From: Clostridiales bacterium | GTDB lineage: Bacteria > Bacillota > Clostridia > Lachnospirales > Lachnospiraceae | Length of the DNA: 64,000 bases | Direction: 5' to 3' | Assembly (NCBI GenBank): GCA_021203365.1 | Contig: JAJQBI010000030.1 | Location: forward strand, 124,001 to 188,000 | Program-made: the position numbers and the translations under genes | Shown here: positions 1-8,778 of the stretch, in pieces | Layout: each line of letters begins with the position of its first letter | How positions within the stretch are numbered: position 1 is the stretch's first letter | Notes under the pieces: generated by a model | What the model was told of the DNA's origin: nothing | Database searches by the model: none | What the model saw: the letters and a program-made list of their open reading frames with translations, nothing else

Positions 1-107
1 CCATATAAAATAATCCGGGCCAGCTTACTGCCATATATGTGCTTCGATTCCTCTCTGACCTTACCCAGAACCGTCTGTAATTCTGCCTTAGTACACATAT
101 TCATCAT
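1..107 (-). CDS. Minimal nucleotidyltransferase (MNT)-like protein, N-terminus only, runs off the window
   Basis: Reverse-strand translation MNMCTKAELQTVLGKVREESKHIYGSKLARIILYG resembles the start of MNT-type nucleotidyltransferases up to the beginning of the G-S motif region. Confidence 0.55.
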   Translation of the reverse strand, partial: MMNMCTKAELQTVLGKVREESKHIYGSKLARIILY

Positions 108-117
108 CTCCTCATAC

Positions 118-367
118 TTATGCTTCCGACTGTTCAGCAAACTCTTCCTCGTAGAGATCCATAAAATAATCCGGGCCTTCTTTCCAGATACTTGTCTCAA
201 AATCAAATATTACTTCATATGTCCATGAAAAAAGCAAATTTCAGTAAGGCATCTTCAAAATCAACATGCTTTTCATTTGAATACTTTTCAAGCATTCTGC
301 GCATCGTATTTACCGCACAGTGTTCTTTTTGCCTGTCTGATACAACACTATCACTTACACTTTCCAT
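118..367 (-). pseudogene. Small accessory protein with apparent frameshift (uncharacterised)
   Basis: Reverse translation MESVSDSVVSDRQKEHCAVNTMRRMLEKYSNEKHVDFEDALLKFAF... continues after a 1-base shift in an A6/T6 run (228-233) as SWTYEVIFDFETSIWKEGPDYFMDLYEEEFAEQSEA*. Confidence 0.4.
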
Positions 368-921
368 AGCGTTCACCTTTTATGAATTCCAGATAATTTA
401 CAGCATCCTCTGTCCGAAATCAAAACTGATTATGTAAACGGTTCGGCAAGAGGAATTTTAACGCCAACTCATCCGCCTTTCTCACCCGGTGCGCCATATG
501 CTCCCGATATATAATCATCCAGCTTTCTGTCTGTATTATCGTCAGCTATCTTTCCACCTATGATATCTGAACTCTCGTATTTTTTAAGACACCGGGAACA
601 AATCACCATCCTGGTTATCAGCTACAAAATAAAGCCATGATGCATCAGCCACTTCAAAACAATGGACTAAAATATTTGTGTCGAGGTGAAACCTGTAAAC
701 ATTAATAACGCCATCTGCATCAGAAAAACTCTCTGGCACCCTTTTTAGACATTTTGCTTTTCTTACCGCCTGCGGTATGTAGCTACAGGCCTGTTTATAG
801 GATGATGTCACGTAGAATTCTTTTCCGAAATCAAATCCGCGTTTCCCTTGTTTAAGTCAATCTTATGGATTTCCAGATAGTTTGTATGGTATAACAAATC
901 TCCATCATGAAGATGTATCAT
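351..921 (-). pseudogene. DUF3990-type protein (predicted ADP-ribosyltransferase-like), multiply frameshifted
   Basis: Fragments in different reverse frames: GDLLYHTNYLEIHKIDLNKGNAD / DFGKEFYVTSSYKQA / AKCLKRVPESFSDADGVINVYRFHLDTNILVHCFEVADASWLYFVADNQDGDLFP / DDYISGAYGAPGEKADELALKFLLPNRLHNQF / FRTEDAVNYLEFIKGERY, in the order expected for DUF3990 (recalled family pattern). Confidence 0.6.
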
Positions 922-1060
922 ACTGCCGCACCTGATTATGGTGCAAAATCTCCACATCATCCAGCGCACAATTATAGCTGTTCAAATGAAGGGAATCTTA
1001 ACACTCATTTATAAATCCTAAAATATCATTTTTTCTAAAAATCTCCGCACACTATTCTGG
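905..1060 (-). pseudogene. DUF3791-like remnant upstream of DUF3990
   Basis: Reverse translation CAEIFRKNDILGFINEC*DSLHLNSYNCALDDVEILHHNQV with in-frame stop; resembles DUF3791, which often neighbours DUF3990. Confidence 0.4.
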
Positions 1061-1368
1061 TGAGTGAGATGCCCCACTTTACCTGTGCCATACGAATGCA
1101 TGACGCTGCATATGTGTAATATTAATTCTTCCCTCAGACATATAGCCTCTTTTCCAAGACTTCTTCTACTTATGTATTATAACAGATTCCCGTCATACTT
1201 AAACTCTTTTTCTAAAAAAACCGACTCCAGCGCTCACACTAAAGCCGAATACCTATAGCGTTTACGGGAAAGCGGTTTATACCACAAAGACAGGTCATGC
1301 CAAATGACGTACTTCGGAGATTCCGGATTATTTCGGATTTCCGGTTCCATTTTATAAACCCATGCTTC

Positions 1369-1428
1369 AAAGCTTCATTTAAAGCTTCATTTAAAGCTTC
1401 ATTTAAAGCTTCTCCCAAAGCTTCACAT
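1369..1428. repeat. 12-bp tandem repeat, about 5 units (AAAGCTTCATTT consensus)
   Basis: Three exact AAAGCTTCATTT units at 1369-1404 followed by AAAGCTTCTCCC and AAAGCTTCACAT; encodes EALN/EALG repeats on the minus strand. Confidence 0.9.
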
Positions 1429-1469
1429 TGAATCTTTGGGAGAAGCAATGGCGTTTCATTATGTCTTAT

Positions 1470-1590
1470 CATGAATCACCCAATATCCATATCTTTTCCC
1501 GCCTTTTTGTTCAATAAGACCTTTTCCCGTCAAGTTTTTCATTATCCTTTGCAATGTTGTTCTGGATATATTCAGGCCCTCCCCTTACAG
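1470..1590 (-). pseudogene. Orphan winged-helix C-terminal tail (AAA_4/RecG-like ATP-binding protein type)
   Basis: Reverse translation EGLNISRTTLQRIMKNLTGKGLIEQKGGKRYGYWVIHDKT* with no upstream gene body. Confidence 0.5.
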
Positions 1591-2332
1591 CTACTCCTGC
1601 CAATGCAGCCCTTCCAGCCATTCAACAACATCGCCTGTAACATGTTCCCGGCACACTTCATGCAGAATATCATGGCGTCCCGGATAAAAGCTTAAGGAAA
1701 CATCATTGATCCCCGCCGCTTTATATGCATTCATCAGCCGTTCTGCGCCTTTTCTCATCTCACCAACCGGGTCGTCTTTCCCGGAGAGAAAAAGCATGGG
1801 CAGATTTTTGGAAATTTTTCCAATGCTTTCCCTGCTGCCTGTAATCAGCATTCCCCGCAGGAGTTCCCGGAACAATCCGGCCGGCATAAACTTTCCGCAG
1901 GCTTCATCCTGCATATAGTCCTTTCTTCCATCCGCACTTTCACAGAGCCAGTCAAACTCCGTCCTGTTCGGCCTAAAATAACGGTTGTATGTGCCAAAAA
2001 ACAGCGACTGTATGAGTTTGCTTTGGTTCCCATCTCCGACCCGTCTGGCTTCCAGGCTGGCGATTGCTTTGGCAAATGAAATCTACGATGCACTCTGGCT
2101 TTTCAGATTCTCCATGTCCCAAATGGTCATTTCCGGCCACTGCATATCCTTTTTCCACAAGGGCATATGCCAGTTCTCCATACCGTCCAATATGTTCCGT
2201 AATGCCATGGGATACCTGTACAACTGCTTTCACATGTCCTTCCGGCAGCCATTCATGGAAATGTATCTTTGTTTTCCGGTCAGACGACAGGTAATGCAGA
2301 TTCTTTTCTATCATAGACATCCTCTCCTTCAT
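1591..2332 (-). pseudogene. Alpha/beta hydrolase (monoacylglycerol lipase-like), internal deletion and frameshift
   Basis: N-term MIEKNLHYLSSDRKTKIHFHEWLPEGHVKAVVQVSHGITEHIGRYGELAYALVEKGYAVAGNDHLGHGES; C-term in another frame ...FLSGKDDPVGEMRKG...SFYPGRHDILHE; the expected GHSMG nucleophile region is missing. Confidence 0.7.
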
Positions 2333-3312
2333 TACAGTCTTCCGGTATATACAGCTCCACGAAGCTGATTCCGGTAATCAGATAAGATTCTCTCTATTCG
2401 TTCATTCATATTCGGATTCCGGTAGTTGTCTGCTTCCTGACTCAAACGTATCAAAAACTCTATCTCTGCTTTTGCATGGCGCAGATAATTTCCTTTATTT
2501 CTCTGAACCTTCTTTACGGTCATCCTGACCTGAGCCATACGCGCGCTCATATATGGAAAAAGGCAATAATACAGTTCATCCTCAGCGAAGGAAAGATGTC
2601 CAAGACTGCCTCCGCTCTTATCAGCAATCATCAATCGTCCATTTCGAAGGGCCGCCGGGTAGACACTTTCAGCGACACGCAGAGAAGCAATTCTTCTCAT
2701 AATTTCCAGATTCTGCTTTTCCCCGACATAGGCGCGAAAACGATAAATCTTGCGGTTCTCTTTATCAACCATGTCCGGTTTGGCTATTTTGGGCAGGCAA
2801 TCTGCAGGTTCCAAAAACTGGATCGCCAGGCAGTGAAACAGGCGTTCCTGGCTGGAGATGCGAAGTGCCTCTGTATTTCCGGCCACATTGCATTCCGTTT
2901 CGACTGCATCCAGTAAATCACGTGCAGCATGATAAATGCTCCGCAGAAACAATGGAAATTCTTCTTCGTCTGGATCCCACATATATTTTCCATTGGTTAC
3001 CTTTTGATATAACCCTTCTGAATCAATATCCATATGGTATGGAGCGTAAATATTTCTCGCTGTAAATACTGACTCATTTACAATTTCTCTCCAAACGACT
3101 TCTGCTGCGGCTTTCGTCAGGAAAAAATCTTCACTTTTGAGCAAAGAATATGCGGCGATAATCTTCTGTGCCAGTTCCTTTCGTTCTTTGGAATCCGCTC
3201 CTGCTGCATCCGGATGATATTGCCCGATCAATCTCCGAAACTTTATCTTTGCTGTTCTTCCGTCATCTCCATCCGTAATTCCCAGGATTCGTTTTGCTTC
3301 TTCAATATCCAT
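2332..3312 (-). CDS. J-domain (DnaJ N-terminal) containing protein
   Basis: N-term MDIEEAKRILGITDGDDGRTAKIKFRRLIGQYHPDAAG...AAYSLLKSE matches a J-domain with HPD. Confidence 0.75.
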   Translation of the reverse strand: MDIEEAKRILGITDGDDGRTAKIKFRRLIGQYHPDAAGADSKERKELAQKIIAAYSLLKSEDFFLTKAAAEVVWREIVNESVFTARNIYAPYHMDIDSEGLYQKVTNGKYMWDPDEEEFPLFLRSIYHAARDLLDAVETECNVAGNTEALRISSQERLFHCLAIQFLEPADCLPKIAKPDMVDKENRKIYRFRAYVGEKQNLEIMRRIASLRVAESVYPAALRNGRLMIADKSGGSLGHLSFAEDELYYCLFPYMSARMAQVRMTVKKVQRNKGNYLRHAKAEIEFLIRLSQEADNYRNPNMNERIERILSDYRNQLRGAVYTGRL

Positions 3313-3459
3313 ATTCCTTTAAATCCCTTTGGGGCATTTTTCCGCTGGCGTATCTTTACAGTCCGGCAAAAAACAGCTCGCAGTAGTCATCTTCCGCCTC
3401 CGGCATCGGCGAGTTTTCTCCTCCGCCATTTGTGCTGCGCTTCATTGCCGCATAGAATT

Positions 3460-3864
3460 CTAACTTCCCTCATTCGCTTTCATCTGTCTCTCAATCCACG
3501 CCATCAAAACATCTACAACATACTTCTGCTGTTCTTCTGACAGCTCCTTCCCTTTCGGTATCCTGTGCCATTTCTCCAGGCAGCCTCTGCAGCAGCATCC
3601 TGTCGCATGTTGTGCTATGAAAACGGGATGTCCTCGCATCGGAGTCTGTTTTCCATCATTTTTTGGCTCTGCAGGAGCCAGTCTCTGGCGGATAAAATCA
3701 CAGGCATGCGAGCGAATCGTATCCATTCCTTTATTCCTGGCATATGCGACATCGGCCGGTTTCAGAGAAAAGCTGCTGCGAAATCTGGAACGCGACAGCC
3801 GGTCAAATAAATCAGCAAAAGGCTCTGCAGATCTGTCTGGAGATTTATCCGAAAATTTATCCAT
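3460..3864 (-). CDS. DUF4186 family protein
   Basis: LAPAEPKNDGKQTPMRGHPVFIAQHATGCCCRGCLEKWHRIPKG signature. Confidence 0.75.
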   Translation of the reverse strand: MDKFSDKSPDRSAEPFADLFDRLSRSRFRSSFSLKPADVAYARNKGMDTIRSHACDFIRQRLAPAEPKNDGKQTPMRGHPVFIAQHATGCCCRGCLEKWHRIPKGKELSEEQQKYVVDVLMAWIERQMKANEGS

Positions 3865-3894
3865 AACACCGCCACCCTGCCTTAATAATTTTGT

Positions 3895-4290
3895 TTAAAA
3901 ACGAATGATTTCCGGTTCATGACTGAAGGATGAGATTGTCGCCACAGCATCCTTAAAATAATATACAGCCGTATTTCCCTCCGGACCGGTCGTATACATT
4001 TCTTTCAGATTCGGATATGCGTCCAACATGGATTCCTGCGCTTCTGTCCGCTCATCCAAGACCAGTGTTCCGCAAAGACGAATCCACTCTCCCTTTAACA
4101 TTGCGCAGATTTCCACTTTCGGATTCGCCGCTATCTGTTTCGCTACATCCTTACCTTTTCCAGTCTGGATATAGAGTTTGCCATCATAAATGTGAATTGT
4201 GCCAAACGGTCTGACTCTCGCCTGATCTCCGTCAACCGTTGCCAGATAATATGTGCCTGCATCCTTTAAAAATTCGTATACTTTCTGCAT
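3895..4290 (-). CDS. Pyridoxamine 5'-phosphate oxidase family protein
   Basis: MQKVYEFLKDAGTYYLATVDGDQARVRPFGTIHIYDGKLYIQTGKGKDVAKQIAANPKVEICA; internal start chosen. Confidence 0.75.
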   Translation of the reverse strand: MQKVYEFLKDAGTYYLATVDGDQARVRPFGTIHIYDGKLYIQTGKGKDVAKQIAANPKVEICAMLKGEWIRLCGTLVLDERTEAQESMLDAYPNLKEMYTTGPEGNTAVYYFKDAVATISSFSHEPEIIRF

Positions 4291-4776
4291 CCTTTTATCC
4301 TCACTTTCTTCCATCGCAGGAAAATACCTGCAGTTCATTCCTGTTTCTGAATCCGTTAACTGAAATAATCTTATCATAAAAAACAGATAGCTTCAATAAA
4401 GAAGCCACCCATTTGAAATCTTATAATTCCGACATGCTTTGGTCAAAAACCAGTGTTCAACAATATAGAGATTTTAGATTCATTCCAACGTCACTTCATA
4501 ACTCACGCCTGACCGCCGCCACACGCTGCCAGGCACTCCCTCGATTTATAATCCTCATATTTTTCCTTTGAACAGGCTCCTGCAAAAAGAATAATATCAG
4601 GTAATACGTAAAATGCGGTGCAGCCGCCAGGGCCGCACCGCAGAGAAAGGGAAAATCATATGCAGCTTATCCGCTGCATATTCTATGATTAAATAAGAAA
4701 ATAAAACAATTATAAAAGCAAGAAGAATCCTGATACAACTCAGCTGATTTCCACACGCAGCTGCATTTACACTTTT

Positions 4777-5958
4777 TTACAGCGGCAGGTCTTTTTTCTG
4801 GAACCGTACCATTCCCACCACATAGCAGGCCAGGGCGATCGCTGCCAAAGCAACCAGCTTCGGTACAAAAGCATAATCTACGCTTCCGGAGCCAACAGTT
4901 CCCAGCGCCTCGATATCAAACAGGCCGACAAGGGTAAGCTTGTTAAAGTTCCCCAGCATTTCCACGCCGATCCCCATGCTGACCATACTCTCCGAGCCAA
5001 ACATGCCCAGCAGTGAGCAGAGGAAAAACCAGACATTCAGGCCGCCGCCCAGTGCCAGAGCGTATTTACTCAGATTGAACAGACAGCTGGCCAGATAGCA
5101 GATCGCTGCCATTGCTTCCGCAAGAACATACAGGCCTCCATACAGGGCGGCATATTTTGCGACATCCACTTCCCCGGCGAATGCCTGCGTCGCTGCCAGC
5201 CGGACAAGAAAGCCGCATCCTACCATGAGGAAGGGCATTATGATCATATAGATGGCCTGCGTAATTACCACCGCACTCCGCTTCGTGGGCGTAGAGAGGA
5301 TATAGGCCATAGATCCCTTATCCACCTGATCGACCACCAGCGCGTTTCCGGCAAATACAAGAAACAGAATTAACGGCAGAAGACTCATGATCGTGAAATA
5401 CATCTGATTCATCATGGCCGAAGTATCCATTTCACTCATCGTTTCCAGCATATCAGACGGGATCCCCATCATCTCCAGCATCATGGTCATCATAGATTCA
5501 ATATCCAGATCATCTCCGGAGAAACAGCCCTGTACGGAGCCCAGCGCATAAACATACTCAAACTCGGAAACATAGGCGTCCACGCCGGCTTCAGATTCAG
5601 CCAGTGTTTCCGCCGCTGCTTCAAAATTCTCGCAGGAAAGATCCAGGTCATCGGACTGTGCAGATGCCATCTCAAAGGCCGTCTCATACATGGTCTGGTC
5701 TTCCGCTTCCGCAAAATCTTCATAACTCAGTTCGGTTCCCATCATTTCATTGTAGGAAGCCAGCACATACAGATGACTGTAAAAGTCCGTCTGTGCATCG
5801 GTATAGTCCACGGTGTCTGTCGCCCCCAGCAGATTACCCGCATAGGTCGTAACTATAGTCATCAGACACAGGACAACCGTGCAGGCGATAAACAGGACTC
5901 TATTTGCATTCAGGCTCTGCTTCATCAGCGGCCATGAAAATATTTTCGTAACCTTCAT
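4777..5958 (-). CDS. ABC transporter permease (ABC-2 type exporter)
   Basis: Multiple hydrophobic segments; adjacent to and overlapping an ABC ATPase gene. Confidence 0.75.
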   Translation of the reverse strand: MKVTKIFSWPLMKQSLNANRVLFIACTVVLCLMTIVTTYAGNLLGATDTVDYTDAQTDFYSHLYVLASYNEMMGTELSYEDFAEAEDQTMYETAFEMASAQSDDLDLSCENFEAAAETLAESEAGVDAYVSEFEYVYALGSVQGCFSGDDLDIESMMTMMLEMMGIPSDMLETMSEMDTSAMMNQMYFTIMSLLPLILFLVFAGNALVVDQVDKGSMAYILSTPTKRSAVVITQAIYMIIMPFLMVGCGFLVRLAATQAFAGEVDVAKYAALYGGLYVLAEAMAAICYLASCLFNLSKYALALGGGLNVWFFLCSLLGMFGSESMVSMGIGVEMLGNFNKLTLVGLFDIEALGTVGSGSVDYAFVPKLVALAAIALACYVVGMVRFQKKDLPL

Positions 5959-6875
5959 TCTCTGATCTCCTTCCGATATATATTCATGAAGTATTCTTCA
6001 AGATCCTCGTGGGTCTCATCAACGGAAACCACCGGCAGCCCTTTCGTTGCCTTTATTACCCGGTCGGTTCCGGCAGCAGGAACGGCAAAGGATATTTCTG
6101 CCGGATTAGCACAGGACGTTTTCTTCTCATCTATGACTGCCTCAGAAACTCTCTTCGCGTACTCCTGCGCGGCTGCTTCACTGGCAAACGTAATCCGGAA
6201 CATCCTCGGCGTGTCGTGGTGCAGCTTATAAAGGCTCAGCACATCCTTTATCTTTCCGTTCCCGATGATTGCGACCCGGTCACAGACATCCTCGATTTCC
6301 TCAAAAATATGACTGGACATAAAGATGGTCCTGCCCTTTTTCTTTTCCTCACGGACCAGCTCCAGAAAGGTCTCACGCATCAGCGGATCCAGGCCGGTGG
6401 TTGGTTCATCCATGATCAGTATTTTCTTATCTCCCATGAGTGCGGCGACGATGGCCGTTTTCTGCTTCATTCCTTTACTCATGCGCTTCAGATTGGCGGA
6501 CGGATCCAGACCCAGAAGGTCAATCAGATGGTTCATATAAGTAAAATCCTTCACGCCCAGAAACTGCGCCTGCACTTTAAAAAAGTCCGTGCCGGTAGCC
6601 AGATCCGGGAACGCGATTTCCCCGGGAATATAGCTGACATCCCTCATCACCTCCGGCGCCTGCTTCCAGGGATTCAGCCCGTTCACCAGCACCTCGCCGG
6701 AATCCGGCTTCAGAAAGCCCATCATATGACGGATAGTTGTCGTTTTTCCTGAACCATTGGTACCCAGATAGCCGAACACCTCTCCTTCCTGAATATCCAG
6801 GGAAATGTCAAACACACCGCGGTTGTCACCGTAATCCTTCGTCAGATTTCTCACCGAAATAAGGTCTGTACTCAT
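5955..6875 (-). CDS. ABC transporter ATP-binding protein
   Basis: Walker A GTNGSGKTTT, signature-like MSKGMKQK, Walker B ILIMDEPTTGLDP. Confidence 0.9.
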   Translation of the reverse strand: MSTDLISVRNLTKDYGDNRGVFDISLDIQEGEVFGYLGTNGSGKTTTIRHMMGFLKPDSGEVLVNGLNPWKQAPEVMRDVSYIPGEIAFPDLATGTDFFKVQAQFLGVKDFTYMNHLIDLLGLDPSANLKRMSKGMKQKTAIVAALMGDKKILIMDEPTTGLDPLMRETFLELVREEKKKGRTIFMSSHIFEEIEDVCDRVAIIGNGKIKDVLSLYKLHHDTPRMFRITFASEAAAQEYAKRVSEAVIDEKKTSCANPAEISFAVPAAGTDRVIKATKGLPVVSVDETHEDLEEYFMNIYRKEIRE

Positions 6876-7786
6876 GCGCTCACCCCCTTAAAATGATGGC
6901 CGGTATCGTAGAAGCCCATGAAATAATCTTCCAGGGTAAACGGTATTTCAATGAAGTCTGCAACATTGTAATTACAAAGACAGGTCATCAGTTCGCCAAC
7001 CCGGTCTGCTTCCATCTGCACCCTCGCCCGGAGTTTCCCTTTGTTTTTCGACGTAAACCGGAATGGCTTCTGAATAAATTCCGCATAGGATGCCTCATCG
7101 GAAAAGGTCACACGGTAAATGCGGTCATGCTTCTGTTTCAGTTCCTCCGACCTGAACTCGGAGACAATCTTTCCGTCCCTTATGATAGCGATGCGGTCGC
7201 AGGTGGCGTCCACCTCATGAAAGATATGGGAAGAGAGGAAAATCGTCTTGCCCCGTTTCTTTTCTTCCTTTACAAACTCAATGAAAGTCTCCTGCATGAC
7301 CGGATCAAGCCCCGAAGTCGGCTCATCCAGGATCAGGATATCCGGATCCTGCATAAAGGCCGTGACAACCGCCAGCTTGCGCTTTACGCCCAGGCTCATC
7401 CGTTTAATGCTGACATTGGGATCCAGATCAAACTTCTCCAGCAGCATCTTCAGATAACTGTTATCTTCCACATGACGCATCTGTCCCATCATGCGCAGAA
7501 AACCGGTTCCTGAAAGTCCCGCAGGCAGCGTTACCTCCCCCGGGAGATAGCCAACCGTATTTTTTAAAGCCGCACTGTTCTTCCAGCTGTCCATCCCGGA
7601 GATTGCGGTACTGCCCTTCTCAGGCTTCGAAAAGCCCATCAGATGGCGAATGGTCGTGGTTTTTCCGGCGCCGTTCGGGCCGAGGAAACCATAGCATTCC
7701 CCTTTATCCACCTGGATCGATACATCGAACACACCGCGGCCGTGGCCATAGTCTTTTGTCAGATGATCTACAGAAATTACTGTCAT
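6872..7786 (-). CDS. ABC transporter ATP-binding protein (second paralog)
   Basis: MTVISVDHLTKDYG...GPNGAGKTTT...ILILDEPTSGLDP; overlaps next gene by 4 bp. Confidence 0.9.
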   Translation of the reverse strand: MTVISVDHLTKDYGHGRGVFDVSIQVDKGECYGFLGPNGAGKTTTIRHLMGFSKPEKGSTAISGMDSWKNSAALKNTVGYLPGEVTLPAGLSGTGFLRMMGQMRHVEDNSYLKMLLEKFDLDPNVSIKRMSLGVKRKLAVVTAFMQDPDILILDEPTSGLDPVMQETFIEFVKEEKKRGKTIFLSSHIFHEVDATCDRIAIIRDGKIVSEFRSEELKQKHDRIYRVTFSDEASYAEFIQKPFRFTSKNKGKLRARVQMEADRVGELMTCLCNYNVADFIEIPFTLEDYFMGFYDTGHHFKGVSA

Positions 7787-7828
7787 AAAATTCCTCCTTG
7801 ATTTTTCCAACATTCTGTTGTACGATAA

Positions 7829-7857
7829 ATTATACACACATAAAAAAAGAACTTCAA
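7829..7857 (-). promoter_or_regulatory. Promoter of ABC operon (-35 TTGAAG, 17-bp spacer, -10 TATAAT)
   Basis: Reverse-strand hexamers at 7857-7852 and 7834-7829. Confidence 0.55.
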
Positions 7858-7861
7858 CCAT

Positions 7862-7878
7862 CAGATTTTCAAAATCTG
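7862..7878. promoter_or_regulatory. Perfect palindrome CAGATTTTCAAAATCTG, candidate TetR operator
   Basis: 8-bp arms around a single base in the divergent TetR/ABC intergenic region. Confidence 0.4.
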
Positions 7879-7978
7879 TCGGATTTTTTTCAGAAATACA
7901 AATTGCCAGATAAAAGAACGAAGCATGAAAAGTCCGCAGAATTACGATACTTAATGTGAAGGAAAAGAGGAAAAACGG

Positions 7979-8620
7979 ATGAAAAAGCAATCAGAAACTG
8001 CCAAAAAGACTCGCCAGAATTTCATTAACACTTTCTGGACACTGATCAGAGAAAAGCCTATTTCTAAAATCGCGGTCAACGAGCTTACCAAACGCACGTC
8101 CTATAACCGCGGTACATTTTATGAGTATTTTGGGGATATTGATGACCTTGTCAGAAATGCTGAGGCAGATCTCTTAGAAGAGCTAAAGCAGACAATACTT
8201 GAATTTTTGCCAAAAACAAACCCTTGGGGAAATCCGGCTCAGGGTGCTTCTGAAGGTTCAGATTCTCTGGGGAATCTGTTTCAGGCTGTGTTTATGGCTA
8301 TGAACGAAAGAATCTATCTTCTGCTGGGGCCAAACGGAGACTCCGCATTTTTTCCAAAGGTAAAATCCGAATTGCTCCCTCTGGTAGAAGATTATCTGCC
8401 GATCCCGGCTGATTCACCCTATTTTGATTATCTGATAAACTACGTAAATTCTGCCATGTTCAGCATTTTGCAGCTCTGGAACGAAAAAGGGAAAGATTTG
8501 TCTACAGAAGAAGTCGGTACTTTAATGCGGAAACTGGTTCTGTGCGGCTTAAAAGCTTATATACCATGTTGCAGCACTCATGCACCAGACGGCGCATGGC
8601 ATGGTACTGACGGTAATTGA
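7979..8620 (+). CDS. TetR/AcrR family transcriptional regulator
   Basis: KKTRQNFINTFWTLIREKPISKIAVNELTKRTSYNRGTFYEYFGDIDDL, TetR HTH; divergent from the ABC operon. Confidence 0.85.
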   Translation: MKKQSETAKKTRQNFINTFWTLIREKPISKIAVNELTKRTSYNRGTFYEYFGDIDDLVRNAEADLLEELKQTILEFLPKTNPWGNPAQGASEGSDSLGNLFQAVFMAMNERIYLLLGPNGDSAFFPKVKSELLPLVEDYLPIPADSPYFDYLINYVNSAMFSILQLWNEKGKDLSTEEVGTLMRKLVLCGLKAYIPCCSTHAPDGAWHGTDGN

Positions 8621-8701
8621 ATTAATCACATGACAATTTTCACTAAAACCCATATAATAATGTGATTTCTATTGTATTTTTGAGAATTCCCGCATATAAT
8701 A

Positions 8702-8740
8702 AAAGCCTCCGCTGGCAGACCAATTTCCAACGGAGACTTT
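8702..8740. terminator. Stem-loop between convergent genes
   Basis: AAAGCCTCCG...CGGAGACTTT arms. Confidence 0.5.
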
Positions 8741-8778
8741 CTTATTCACAGGTGCCATTGGCATCATCCACAAAGGAA

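Noticed and set aside
1369-1428. Possible CRISPR array
   Set aside because: 12-bp units are directly tandem with no spacers and encode EALN repeats; no cas genes.
4600-4690. GC hairpins (GCGGTGC...GCACCGC and ATATGCAGC...GCTGCATAT) as a possible small RNA
   Set aside because: Short stems downstream of the ABC permease gene are adequately explained as terminator-like structures; no promoter or conservation evidence.
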